DNA from: Methylobacterium planeticum
GTDB lineage: Bacteria; Pseudomonadota; Alphaproteobacteria; Rhizobiales; Beijerinckiaceae
Assembly (NCBI RefSeq): GCF_008806345.1
Contig: NZ_VZZJ01000006.1
Location: 62,001-126,000 of the forward strand
DNA length: 64,000 nucleotides
Reading direction: 5' to 3'
Numbering within the stretch: position 1 is the first letter of the stretch; each line of letters begins with the position of its first letter. A program made the position numbers and the translations under genes. Of the stretch, positions 28,294 to 36,190 are shown piece by piece. The notes below the pieces were generated by a model. It had not been told where the DNA came from. It saw only the letters and a program-made list of their open reading frames with translations, and did no database searches.

Positions 28294-28380
28294 ATGCTCA
28301 AAGGTGGTCTACTCTGGCTCATCGGCATTCCGCTGCCGATAATTCTGCTGATCTATTTCTTCACCAGCTGGCTGCACTGA
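28294..28380 (+). CDS. Small membrane peptide, 28 aa
   Basis: The product is 28 residues: a Met-Leu-Lys start, one hydrophobic stretch of about 20 residues (LLWLIGIPLPIILLIYFF), and a short TSWLH end. It would span the membrane once. CGGAGACTTGCG before the ATG provides a ribosome-binding site at good spacing, a perfect EcfG-type promoter lies 31 bases upstream, and an inverted repeat follows the stop. The gene is too short for standard calling thresholds. The function is unknown; a membrane-stress role would fit its promoter, but that is inference. Confidence 0.65.
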   Translation: MLKGGLLWLIGIPLPIILLIYFFTSWLH

Positions 28381-28401
28381 TTCGCCGCCGCGTGAAACGT
28401 C

Positions 28402-28436
28402 CGGCGAAGGGGAGGGCGCAGCTCGCTCCTTCGCCG
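28402..28436. terminator. Inverted repeat between convergent genes
   Basis: A perfect 9-bp inverted repeat CGGCGAAGG / CCTTCGCCG (28402-28410 with 28428-28436) lies between the stop of the 28-codon gene (28380) and the stop of the convergent LOG-family gene (28442). It could end both transcripts. The loop is 17 bases and there is no T run, so strength is uncertain. Confidence 0.4.
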
Positions 28437-28441
28437 CCCGC

Positions 28442-29044
28442 TCAGAACTTCTGGGCGATGAACTCCTCGGCCTCCGGGGAGGGTTCGGTGCGGGCGGCCG
28501 CCTCACGCAGCATCGGCACGACCGAGGCGGCGTCCTGGGCCACGAGGTAGTTCAGGTCGAGCCCCGCGCGGATGAAGCCGTGTCCGCGCATGTGGTCGAA
28601 CAGCGTCAGCAGCGGCGTCCAGAAATCCGCGATCGAGACCAGCAGGATCGGCTTGCGGTGCTGTCCGAGCTGGGCCCAGGTCAGCTGCTCCACGAGCTCC
28701 TCCAGCGTGCCGATCCCGCCGGGAAGCGCCACGAAGGCGTCCGAGCGATCGAACATCATGCGCTTGCGGGTGTGCATGTCGCCGACCACGATCGTCTCCT
28801 GGATGTCGTCGAGCATGCGCTCGCGCGACTTCAGGAAGTCCGGGATGATTCCGGTGACATGTCCGCCGCCGTCGAGGACCGCCCGCGCGACCGTGCCCAT
28901 CAGCCCGACATTGCCGCCCCCGTAGACGAGGCCGATCCCGGCCTCCGCCAGGGCCGCGCCGAGCGTCTCGGCCGCCTGCCGGAAGGCCGGATCCTCTCCG
29001 AACCCCGAGCCGCAATACACACAGACCGTCTTCACCGGAGCCAT
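28442..29044 (-). CDS. LOG family protein (TIGR00730)
   Basis: The 200-residue product is a Rossmann-fold nucleotide-binding protein with the family signatures VCVYCGSGFGEDP, LVYGGGNVGLMG and PGGIGTLEELVEQLTW. Characterised LOG proteins are cytokinin riboside 5'-monophosphate phosphoribohydrolases that release free base from nucleoside monophosphate; bacterial members may serve purine salvage or plant interaction. PGGxGTxxE and the Arg/Glu catalytic set appear intact (HTRKRMMFDRSDAFVALPGG). An in-frame ATG 27 codons upstream exists, but MAPVKTVCVYCGS at 29044 fits the family. Confidence 0.88.
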   Translation of the reverse strand: MAPVKTVCVYCGSGFGEDPAFRQAAETLGAALAEAGIGLVYGGGNVGLMGTVARAVLDGGGHVTGIIPDFLKSRERMLDDIQETIVVGDMHTRKRMMFDRSDAFVALPGGIGTLEELVEQLTWAQLGQHRKPILLVSIADFWTPLLTLFDHMRGHGFIRAGLDLNYLVAQDAASVVPMLREAAARTEPSPEAEEFIAQKF

Positions 29045-29209
29045 CCGGCGTCCTCCATCGTTTGATTCGCGTACCGCGCGAAGCGCCCGGCAGAGCCTGT
29101 CCGGGACGGACACATACAGTGCCAAACTGCTGAATTCGCGCGAGATTCGTCCCGGGGCAGGCGGGACAGACTTGGTGTCCTGGCCATGTACGTTAATATG
29201 CGGCGATCA

Positions 29210-29228
29210 GTCGACGGTTTTTGTCGAC
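29210..29228. repeat. Paired GTCGAC sites upstream of the LysM gene
   Basis: Two GTCGAC hexamers (29210-29215 and 29223-29228) flank the seven-base spacer GGTTTTT, 48 bases before the LysM gene start. As GTCGAC is itself a palindrome, the pair is both a direct and an inverted repeat. It could be an operator or a hairpin; no protein is known to me for it. Confidence 0.25.
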
Positions 29229-29276
29229 ACCCTGGCGCGGGCGCGGGTGAGATCGACACGGTTGGAGTAGGACGCC

Positions 29277-30731
29277 ATGACGGCGGAGTTGCGGCGGAGC
29301 CTGGGTCTCGCGAGCGTCGGACTTGTCGGCGGGTTCCTGCTCGTGGTGGCCCTGTTCGGCGGCGGCGAGATGATGAAGCGGATGGCGCCGGGCGGCATCC
29401 CGCACCCGGTCGCGGGCCTGCCGCAGGATCCCGGATCCGCGAGCCCGGGCGGGCAGGGGAGTTCGGGCGCGCCGACCGAGCGCAGCGAGGCCGGCCGGCA
29501 GGCGCATGCGGGCCATGACGGGGTTCTGGCCGGCCCGCCCTCGGCGCCGGGCGCGGCGCCGGCACCGCCGGCCGAGACGCTGCCCGCCTTCGACATCGTC
29601 CGGGTCGAGCCGAACGGCGAAACCGTGATCGCCGGGCGCGCCGCCCCGAACACCACCGTCGAGATGCTGGTCGGCGACAGGCCGGTCGCGAAGGCCCTCG
29701 TCGACCCGAACGGGCAATTCGCCATCGTGCCGCCGGCCCTGCCCACCGGCAACAGCGAGATCGTGCTGCGCACGACGGGGTCCGACGGACGCGAGACGCG
29801 CTCGAAGCAGAGCGTCGCGGTGGTCGTCGCCCGGACGCGCGACACCAAGCCCCTCGTGGCGCTGACGGACCCCGACAAGCCGACCGTGGTGCTGTCGCAG
29901 CCGGAGCTCGCCGAGGCGGCGCGCCTGGCCGAGGCCGGGCCGGTGGCGCACATGCCCCCTCCGGCCGCGAAGCCCGCCGGTGCGAAGCCGGGGCCGGCGG
30001 ATCCGGTCAAGATCGTCAGCGTCGACGCGCAGGATGGCGGCCGGCTCTACGTCACGAGCCAGGCGCCGCCCGGCGCGACGCTCCGCCTCTACCTCAACGA
30101 CACGCTGGTGGCCCCCGGAAGCGCGGGCCCCGACGGCCGGGTGACTTTCACGATCGGGCGCGGCGTGCGCGCCGGCGACTACCGGATCCGCATCGATCAG
30201 GTCGATTCCGTCACCGGCAAGGTGCGTCACCGCGCCGAGGTGCCCTTCGCCTTCCCGGCGTCGGCCCCGAAGGTCGCGGCGCGCGAGCATCCGGAGCCCG
30301 GGCCGGGCAGCAACCCGCTCGTGGCCGCGATGGCTTTGCCCGGAATCAGGCCCGAGATGCCGGCGCCCACCCGCAAGGCGGGCGAGCCGCATCCGGGCAA
30401 CCGCCATACCGAAGCCGCGCAGCCTCCCGACGCGCAGCCTCCCGCCGCGCAAGCCTCGGCCTCCCCGGCGCCGGCCGGCCCGACGCCGTCTCCTGGGGCG
30501 GCCCCCCGGGACGTCTTCGTGGCGGAGGTCAGCACCGCCAGGATCACCCGCGGCGACAGCCTCTGGCAGATCAGCCGGCGCACCTACGGCAAGGGCGACC
30601 GCTACACCGTGATCTACGATGCCAACCAGGGCCAGATCCGCGATCCCGACCTGATCTATCCCGGCCAGATCTTCGTGCTGCCCGCGGACGCGCCGGCGGC
30701 CGCGGAGCGCCAGGGCGGCCGCCGGGGCTGA
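29277..30731 (+). CDS. LysM domain envelope protein
   Basis: The 484-residue product has an N-terminal membrane anchor or uncleaved signal (about residues 11-27), a Pro/Ala-rich stretch, and repeated Ig-like beta segments (FDIVRVEPNGETVIAGRAAP; VKIVSVDAQDGGRLYVTSQA). A second low-complexity linker follows, then a C-terminal LysM domain (about 416-465) with ITRGDSLWQISRRTYGKGDR and DLIYPGQIFVLP. LysM binds N-acetylglucosamine in peptidoglycan. This arrangement is common in Hyphomicrobiales as a periplasmic peptidoglycan-binding protein of unknown detail. It precedes the ABC exporter by 154 bases on the same strand. Confidence 0.87.
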   Translation: MTAELRRSLGLASVGLVGGFLLVVALFGGGEMMKRMAPGGIPHPVAGLPQDPGSASPGGQGSSGAPTERSEAGRQAHAGHDGVLAGPPSAPGAAPAPPAETLPAFDIVRVEPNGETVIAGRAAPNTTVEMLVGDRPVAKALVDPNGQFAIVPPALPTGNSEIVLRTTGSDGRETRSKQSVAVVVARTRDTKPLVALTDPDKPTVVLSQPELAEAARLAEAGPVAHMPPPAAKPAGAKPGPADPVKIVSVDAQDGGRLYVTSQAPPGATLRLYLNDTLVAPGSAGPDGRVTFTIGRGVRAGDYRIRIDQVDSVTGKVRHRAEVPFAFPASAPKVAAREHPEPGPGSNPLVAAMALPGIRPEMPAPTRKAGEPHPGNRHTEAAQPPDAQPPAAQASASPAPAGPTPSPGAAPRDVFVAEVSTARITRGDSLWQISRRTYGKGDRYTVIYDANQGQIRDPDLIYPGQIFVLPADAPAAAERQGGRRG

Positions 30732-30885
30732 TCCGGCCGAGCGCCGGGGTGGGCGCCGGGGTGGGCGAGCCGCGCCCGCGCAGGGCGGGGCTGCCCGGCG
30801 GGCAGGTGGCTGCGCGCGCGGTTCGCGCCTATATGCCGGCCGAGAGATCCATCCCGGATTGGCCCGCCTCCCGGATAAGCCCCGC

Positions 30886-32829
30886 ATGACACCCGATCCC
30901 GCGCCCGCGGCGCGCGGCACCCCCGTGCCGCCGGAACGCCCCGGCCTCGTCGCGACCTACCGCCGGCTCTGGCCCTATCTCTGGCCCCACGGCCGGCCGG
31001 ACCTGCAGAAGCGCGTCTTCCTCGCCTTCGGGCTGCTGCTCGTGGCGAAGCTCGCCACCATGGTGACGCCCTTCACCTTCAAGTGGGCGACGGACGCCCT
31101 CGTGGCGGTGATCGGCGCAAAGGAGGGCACACCGGTGCCGGCCGGGCTGTTCGCGGCCCCGATGCTGCTGATCGGCCTCTACGGCCTCACGCGGATCCTC
31201 ATGGCGGGGCTGACGCAGGTGCGCGACGGGCTCTTCGCCAAGGTGGCGATGCACGCGGTGCGGCGCCTCGCGCTCGAGACCTTCGAGCACATGCATCGGC
31301 TGTCCCTGCGCTTCCACCTCGAGCGCAAGACCGGCGGCCTGACCCGGGTGCTCGAGCGCGGGCGGGGCGGCATCGAGGAATTGTCGCGCCTGATGGTCCT
31401 GACGCTGGTGCCGACCATCGTGGAGTTCCTGCTCGTCATCGGCGTCCTGGCCTACGAGTTCGACTGGCTCTACTCGGTGGTCGTCCTCGGGATGGTCGGG
31501 GCCTATCTGGGCTTCACCTACAAGGCGACCGAGTGGCGGATCGAGATCCGCCGCCGCATGAACAACTCGGACACGGACGCGAACACGAAGGCCGTGGATT
31601 CGCTCCTGAACTACGAGACCGTGAAGTATTTCGGCGCCGAGGGCCGCGAGACCGCCCGCTACGACGGCTCGATGGCGAAGTACGAGAAGGCCTCGACCCA
31701 GACCTACGTCTCGCTCGCGGTGCTCAATGCCGGGCAGGCGGTGATCTTCACCATCGGCATGACGATCGTGATGTGGCTCGCCGCGCGCGACATCATGGCG
31801 GGCCGGACCACGATCGGCGGCTTCGTCCTCGTCAACACGATGCTGGTGCAGCTCTCGATGCCCCTGAACTTCATGGGCATGATCTACCGCGAGATCAAAC
31901 AGGCGCTGATCGACATCGACGACATGTTCACGATCCTGCACCGCAACCCCGAGATCGTGGACCGGCCGAACGCGCCGGCCCTCGCGGTCGGCAGCGCCGA
32001 GGTGCGGTTCGAGGATGTGCGCTTCGCCTACAACCCGGACCGGCCGATCCTGCGAGGCATCTCCTTCGCGGTCCCGCCGGGCAAGACCGTCGCGATCGTC
32101 GGGCCCTCGGGGGCCGGCAAGTCGACCCTGTCGCGGCTGCTGTTCCGCTTCTACGAGCCGCAGGGTGGGCGCATCCTCATCGACGGGCAGGACATCGCGG
32201 CCGTGCGCCAGGACAGCCTGCGCGCGGCCATCGGCATGGTCCCGCAGGACACGGTGCTGTTCAACGACACGATCGGCTACAACATCCGCTACGGCCGCTG
32301 GGACGCGGGCGAGGCGGAGGTGCGCGAGGCCGCGCGCCTCGCGCAGATCGACCGCTTCGTCTCCGGCCTGCCGGAGGGCTACGACACGCCGGTCGGCGAG
32401 CGCGGCCTCAAGCTCTCCGGCGGCGAGAAGCAGCGCGTCGCCATCGCCCGCACGATCCTGAAGAGCCCGCCGATCCTCGTCCTCGACGAGGCGACCTCGG
32501 CGCTCGATTCCTTCACCGAGCGCGAGATCCAGGACGCCCTCGACCGGGTCGCGCGGGGGCGCACCACGCTCGTCATCGCCCACCGGCTCTCGACGGTGGT
32601 CAACGCCGACGAGATCCTGGTGCTCGATCGCGGCGTGATCGTCGAGCGCGGCGACCATGCGGGGCTGCTCGCCGCCGGCGGGGTCTACGCCGCGATGTGG
32701 AACCGCCAGCGCGAGGCCGACGCGGCGCGCGAGGCCCTCAAGCGCGCCGAGGACGAGGCCGCCCTGCGCCGCGTCGATTCGGCGCCGGCCGGGCGCGGCG
32801 CGGTGCCCGAACCCGTCCTCGCCGAGTAG
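30886..32829 (+). CDS. ATM1-type ABC exporter (half transporter)
   Basis: The 647-residue product fuses a six-helix transmembrane domain (about 40-350, with NSDTDANTKAVDSLLNYETV typical of the Atm1/HMT1 group) to an ATPase domain with Walker A GPSGAGKSTLSRLL (about 405), signature LSGGEKQRVAIARTILKSP (about 510) and Walker B ILVLDEATSALD (about 530). It works as a homodimer. Atm1 relatives export glutathione-linked sulfur species or metal-thiol complexes. A TTG nine codons upstream is in frame; the ATG at 30886 is preferred. It is followed by psd after 113 bases. Confidence 0.93.
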   Translation: MTPDPAPAARGTPVPPERPGLVATYRRLWPYLWPHGRPDLQKRVFLAFGLLLVAKLATMVTPFTFKWATDALVAVIGAKEGTPVPAGLFAAPMLLIGLYGLTRILMAGLTQVRDGLFAKVAMHAVRRLALETFEHMHRLSLRFHLERKTGGLTRVLERGRGGIEELSRLMVLTLVPTIVEFLLVIGVLAYEFDWLYSVVVLGMVGAYLGFTYKATEWRIEIRRRMNNSDTDANTKAVDSLLNYETVKYFGAEGRETARYDGSMAKYEKASTQTYVSLAVLNAGQAVIFTIGMTIVMWLAARDIMAGRTTIGGFVLVNTMLVQLSMPLNFMGMIYREIKQALIDIDDMFTILHRNPEIVDRPNAPALAVGSAEVRFEDVRFAYNPDRPILRGISFAVPPGKTVAIVGPSGAGKSTLSRLLFRFYEPQGGRILIDGQDIAAVRQDSLRAAIGMVPQDTVLFNDTIGYNIRYGRWDAGEAEVREAARLAQIDRFVSGLPEGYDTPVGERGLKLSGGEKQRVAIARTILKSPPILVLDEATSALDSFTEREIQDALDRVARGRTTLVIAHRLSTVVNADEILVLDRGVIVERGDHAGLLAAGGVYAAMWNRQREADAAREALKRAEDEAALRRVDSAPAGRGAVPEPVLAE

Positions 32830-32942
32830 CCGCCGCGGGGCGCGCATCCGGCGCGGCGGTTGACGGGAGCCTCCGGGGCTGCCATCCGCCCGGCCGGAGC
32901 GGGCGTTCCCGTCCCGCCGACCGCAAGAGTGCCTGAACCTCC

Positions 32943-33653
32943 ATGACCGATCTCTTCGAGACGATCCGGCGTGTCCTCGTGCCGATCCACAAGGAGGGCT
33001 ACCCCTTCATCCTGATCGGCATCGTCCTGACCGTGCTGGCCGGCTACTTCTCGCAGTTCTTCGGCTGGATCTTCCTGATCCTGACCCTCTGGGTCTGCTA
33101 CTTCTTCCGCGATCCCGAGCGGGTCACGCCGGTGGCGGACGGCCTCGTGGTCTCGCCGGCTGACGGCCGCGTCAACCTGATCGCGACGGTGCTGCCGCCC
33201 CCCGAGCTCGACCTGCCGCCCGTGCCGATGGTCCGGGTCTCGGTCTTCATGAACGTGTTCGATTGCCACGTGAACCGGGTGCCGGTGACGGGACGGATCG
33301 GGCAGATCCACTACACGCCGGGCCTGTTCCTCAATGCCGAGCTCGACAAGGCGAGCGAGGACAACGAGCGCAACGGCCTCGTGATGGAGACGATGCACAG
33401 GGGCGAGCCCCTGCGCATCGGCGTGGTGCAGATCGCCGGCCTCGTCGCGCGCCGCATCGTCGGCTTCGTCAGCGCCGGCGACACCCTCAATGTCGGCGAG
33501 CGCTTCGGCCTGATCCGCTTCGGCTCGCGGGTCGACGTCTACCTGCCGGCCGGTACCCGGGTCCTCGTCGGCCTCGGCCAGAAGGCGGTGGCGGGCGAGA
33601 CGGTGCTCGCCGACCTCTCCGGCGGGCCCGAGCGGCAATTCCGGCGCATCTGA
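32943..33653 (+). CDS. psd: Phosphatidylserine decarboxylase, short form
   Basis: It makes phosphatidylethanolamine from phosphatidylserine at the inner membrane. The 236-residue product belongs to the short proenzyme class with two N-terminal hydrophobic helices (about 20-55), the SPADGRV segment, [13 protein letters not shown], and the self-cleavage site Gly194-Ser195 in [11 protein letters not shown], where Ser becomes the pyruvoyl group. It precedes pssA by 14 bases, giving the two-step PE pathway in one operon (PssA makes the substrate). Confidence 0.95.
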   Translation: MTDLFETIRRVLVPIHKEGYPFILIGIVLTVLAGYFSQFFGWIFLILTLWVCYFFRDPERVTPVADGLVVSPADGRVNLIATVLPPPELDLPPVPMVRVSVFMNVFDCHVNRVPVTGRIGQIHYTPGLFLNAELDKASEDNERNGLVMETMHRGEPLRIGVVQIAGLVARRIVGFVSAGDTLNVGERFGLIRFGSRVDVYLPAGTRVLVGLGQKAVAGETVLADLSGGPERQFRRI

Positions 33654-33667
33654 GGGAGGCGGCCCCC

Positions 33668-34528
33668 ATGGACGATCTCTTCCCGCCCTTCGACCCGGAC
33701 CCGAACGAGCCGAAGCCGCGCCGCTTCAAGCCGGTGCCGTTCCGGATGATCGCCCCGAACATGATCACCCTGATGGCGCTCTGCCTCGGGCTCACGGCGA
33801 TCCGCCTCGCCTTCGAGGGCAAGTTCGAGCCCGCCGTGATCGCCATCGTGGTGGCAGCCGTGCTCGACGGCGTCGACGGGCGGGTGGCGCGGCTCCTGAA
33901 AGGCACCTCGCGCTTCGGGGCGGAACTCGATTCGCTGTCCGATTTCGTCAATTTCGGCTGCGCCCCGGCGCTCATCCTCTACGGCTTCGCCCTGTTCCAC
34001 CTGCGCTCGCTCGGCTGGATCGTGGCGCTGATTTTCGCCATCGCGATGGGGCTGCGCCTCGCCCGCTTCAACGCCATGCTGGACGACCCGAACCGGCCGG
34101 AATGGAAGAAGGACTTCTTCGTCGGCATGCCGGCCCCCGCGGGGGCGCTCACTGCGATGCTGCCGCTCTACCTGCACTTCCTCGGCCTCTCCTTCGAGAA
34201 ATGGGCGGCCCCGATCGTCCTCGGCTACGTCCTGTGCATCGCGCTCCTCGTCGTCTCGACGGTCCCGACCTTCTCGGGAAAGACCATGGGCAAGCGCGTG
34301 CCGCGGGCCTGGGTGCTGCCGATCTTCCTCGCGGGCGTGGCGACCTTCGGCCTGTTCATCAGCTACCCGTTCGAGGCCATGGTGGCGATCAGCCTCGCCT
34401 ACCTCGCGGTGATCCCGGTCGGCGCCGCCCAGTACCGGCGCCGGGCAAAGCTCGAGCCGGCCCGCCTGGACGTGCCGGCGCAGGTTGAGCCCGCGCAGGC
34501 CGAGAGCTCCTCGCCGGGGGGCGTCTGA
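33668..34528 (+). CDS. pssA: CDP-diacylglycerol-serine O-phosphatidyltransferase
   Basis: It joins CDP-diacylglycerol and serine to form phosphatidylserine in the membrane. The 286-residue product shows the CDP-alcohol phosphatidyltransferase motif D67-G-x2-D70-G-x2-A-R-x8-G84-x3-D88-x3-D92 (DGVDGRVARL then GAELDSLSDF) and about seven to eight hydrophobic helices. The ATG at 33668 follows GAGGGAGGC, a strong ribosome-binding site. It is the eukaryotic-like, integral membrane type rather than the E. coli PLD-like PssA. It is coupled with psd upstream. Confidence 0.94.
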   Translation: MDDLFPPFDPDPNEPKPRRFKPVPFRMIAPNMITLMALCLGLTAIRLAFEGKFEPAVIAIVVAAVLDGVDGRVARLLKGTSRFGAELDSLSDFVNFGCAPALILYGFALFHLRSLGWIVALIFAIAMGLRLARFNAMLDDPNRPEWKKDFFVGMPAPAGALTAMLPLYLHFLGLSFEKWAAPIVLGYVLCIALLVVSTVPTFSGKTMGKRVPRAWVLPIFLAGVATFGLFISYPFEAMVAISLAYLAVIPVGAAQYRRRAKLEPARLDVPAQVEPAQAESSSPGGV

Positions 34529-34645
34529 GCCGGCGGTCCCGCGTCATCGTGCCGTGGACAGGGCGCGCCCGCCCCTGTCGCGGCACGCATCCGGCCCCTA
34601 GGCTCGCGCGGGCCGGTTCGGTCGGCCGGATGACGGGAGCCCGGG

Positions 34646-35302
34646 ATGCTCGAGGAATTCAAGAAGTTCGCGTTGCGGGGCAACGTCGTCGATCTCGCGG
34701 TCGGCGTGATCATCGGCGCCGCGTTCGGGGCGATCGTCACGTCGGCCGTGCAGGACGTGTTCATGCCGGTGATCGGCGCGATCACCGGCGGGCTCGATTT
34801 CTCGAACTACTACATTCCGCTCTCGTCGAAGGTTCAGGCCGGCCTCGCCTACGCGGAGGCCAAGAAGCAGGGCGCCGTGCTCGGCTACGGGCAGTTCATC
34901 ACGGTTGCGCTCAACTTCATGATCGTCGCCTTCGTGCTGTTCCTGGTCATTCGCGCCATGAACAAGCTCGCGGCACGCGAGGAGAAGAAGCCGGAAGCGG
35001 TGGCCGAAGTGCCGGCCGACGTGAAGATCCTGGCCGAGATCCGCGTATATCCTGGCGACACGGCCGGCAGCCTGACGGACCCGGCGCAGGCGCGGAGAAT
35101 CGCCTATCGGGCGGCGTCCTTGCCGTCCTCCGCCTGGACCCCGAAGGCATCGAGGATCCGGTCGAGGGCGTTCTCGACCGCGACGGTGCCCTCCTCATGG
35201 GTCTTCAGGCGGGTCTCCAAGCGCTTGATCTGCGGCTCGAATTCCTCCGGCGGGGTCTCGGCGTCCCCGAGGAATTGCGGCTTCCCGCCCTCGACGGTGT
35301 AG
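34646..35302 (+). CDS. mscL: Large-conductance mechanosensitive channel, frameshifted C-terminus
   Basis: MscL is the pentameric tension-gated safety valve of the inner membrane. Residues 1-133 are typical: the N-terminal helix [22 protein letters not shown]1, the periplasmic loop, TM2 ([20 protein letters not shown]) and the start of the C-terminal helix [10 protein letters not shown]. After residue 133 the frame reads into non-homologous sequence and runs on antisense to the next gene, to a stop at 35302 (218 residues; the family is about 135-150). Removing one base near 35046 restores [12 protein letters not shown] and a stop at 35075 (142 residues). The channel core is intact, so function may survive. 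Sequencing error is possible. Confidence 0.85.
   Translation: MLEEFKKFALRGNVVDLAVGVIIGAAFGAIVTSAVQDVFMPVIGAITGGLDFSNYYIPLSSKVQAGLAYAEAKKQGAVLGYGQFITVALNFMIVAFVLFLVIRAMNKLAAREEKKPEAVAEVPADVKILAEIRVYPGDTAGSLTDPAQARRIAYRAASLPSSAWTPKASRIRSRAFSTATVPSSWVFRRVSKRLICGSNSSGGVSASPRNCGFPPSTV
35042..35075 (+). other. Frameshift site and ancestral mscL terminus
   Basis: The bases CGCGTATATCCTGG at 35042-35055 read Arg-Val-Tyr-Pro in the current frame. Dropping one base (for example T35046) gives [10 protein letters not shown]-stop, which continues the MscL C-terminal helix and ends at 35073-35075. A TATAT run here is a plausible slippage or base-calling site. Confidence 0.7.
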
Positions 35303-35382
35303 ACCGTGCGCAGTTGCTGACCGAGGTGATCGCGCACCGGCTCCGGAAGAACCACCTGCGGCTGAACGTCGTCGTCACGCAT
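35104..35382 (-). CDS. Small protein with NepR-like sequence pattern
   Basis: The 92-residue product starts at ATG 35382 (an in-frame ATG at 35481 is less likely). Residues 11-62 follow the same two-helix pattern as the NepR-like N-terminus of the sigma factor encoded 0.8 kb away: [14 protein letters not shown], a loop eight residues longer, then [17 protein letters not shown]. Positions of R, HLG, LRT, Y, P, F, I, LE and LK coincide. A further C-terminal helix follows ([13 protein letters not shown]). NepR is the anti-sigma factor of EcfG in Alphaproteobacteria. I infer a possible NepR paralogue; a lineage-specific protein sharing the pattern by chance is not excluded. Confidence 0.5.
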   Translation of the reverse strand: MRDDDVQPQVVLPEPVRDHLGQQLRTVYTVEGGKPQFLGDAETPPEEFEPQIKRLETRLKTHEEGTVAVENALDRILDAFGVQAEDGKDAAR

Positions 35383-35493
35383 CGGTTGAAATCTCCCACC
35401 ACCTGAACGCAACAACGTGCGGTCGGGCGGAGCGTTGCGCAGTCCGACCTTCGGATATTCCACCTCTGTGAATCTCGACACGGGACCGGCACG

Positions 35494-35524
35494 AAAAAAG
35501 CCCCGGCGCTTCTGGCGCCGGGGC
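35494..35524 (-). terminator. Intrinsic terminator of the DUF1236 gene
   Basis: Read on the minus strand, a 10-bp GC stem (GCCCCGGCGC / GCGCCGGGGC, 35515-35524 with 35500-35509) is followed at once by six T residues (A run 35494-35499 on the plus strand). It lies 48 bases beyond the stop of the DUF1236 gene and ahead of the NepR-like gene, separating the two transcripts. Confidence 0.85.
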
Positions 35525-35572
35525 TCGTCACGGCCGGCGCCGCATGGCGCCGCCGGATCGGGGTCGATCGGG

Positions 35573-35986
35573 TTAGTCGATCACTTCGACGATGCGATGG
35601 CCGCGGTCAACCAGCACCGGACGATCGTTGACGACGGTGTAGCGGTAGCCGGGCTTCACCCGGTAATCGTCCGGCACGTCGTAATACGTCACGCCGGAGC
35701 CCGGCAGCACCGTACCGACGGCGACGCTGCCGTCGTAATCGTAGGAGCGCACGCGACGCTCGGTGACGTAGCTGCGGAAGCGCGGACGGTCGTCGATGCC
35801 GAGGATCCCGCCGACCGTGCCGGTGGCGGCGCCGACCGCACCACCCACGATCGCACCGACCGGCCCGGCCGCGTCGCCGCCGTCGCGGGCGCCCTGCTCG
35901 GCGCCGCGCACGAGGCCCTGGGCCTGCGCGGCCATCGGGAGGGCGAGGGCGATCGCGGAAGCTGCGAGAAGCGTCTTGATGTTCAT
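35573..35986 (-). CDS. DUF1236 domain secreted protein
   Basis: The 137-residue product has a signal peptide (MNIKTLLAASAIALALPMAA, cleavage near AQAQ), a Gly/Ala-rich stretch (AIVGGAVGAATGTVGGILG) that may insert in or line a membrane, and a C-terminal DUF1236 motif (VTYYDVPDDYRVKPGYRY, then RPVLVDRGHRIVEVID). DUF1236 proteins are exported, common in Hyphomicrobiales and uncharacterised. The frame is open 31 codons upstream, but the ATG at 35986 begins the signal peptide and has GGAGAC before it. It ends at a strong terminator and lies between the NepR-like and NepR-EcfG genes. Confidence 0.88.
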   Translation of the reverse strand: MNIKTLLAASAIALALPMAAQAQGLVRGAEQGARDGGDAAGPVGAIVGGAVGAATGTVGGILGIDDRPRFRSYVTERRVRSYDYDGSVAVGTVLPGSGVTYYDVPDDYRVKPGYRYTVVNDRPVLVDRGHRIVEVID

Positions 35987-36076
35987 GTGAGAAGTCTCCG
36001 TTTCCAGCTCTCCACCAAGCCTGACGGCAGGGTGGAGCTTGGGCCGGTAACGCACGACTTCCGGAAACGGATGCGT

Positions 36077-36101
36077 CAAAAGTTTACATGGTGAACTTTT
36101 G
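36077..36101. promoter_or_regulatory. AT-rich 8-bp inverted repeat
   Basis: CAAAAGTT (36077-36084) and AACTTTTG (36094-36101) form a perfect inverted repeat with a nine-base spacer, in the gap between the sigma factor stop (36191) and the DUF1236 start (35986). In this GC-rich DNA such an element is conspicuous. It may be an operator for the DUF1236 gene or the end of the sigma factor transcript. Confidence 0.35.
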
Positions 36102-36190
36102 TTCGACTGCGCGTCACACGTGCAAATCCGTTGCGCCGAGGCCGCCGCGCGGCCCCGGAATCCAAGCCCTGGCGCGCGGATGGCGCGGGA

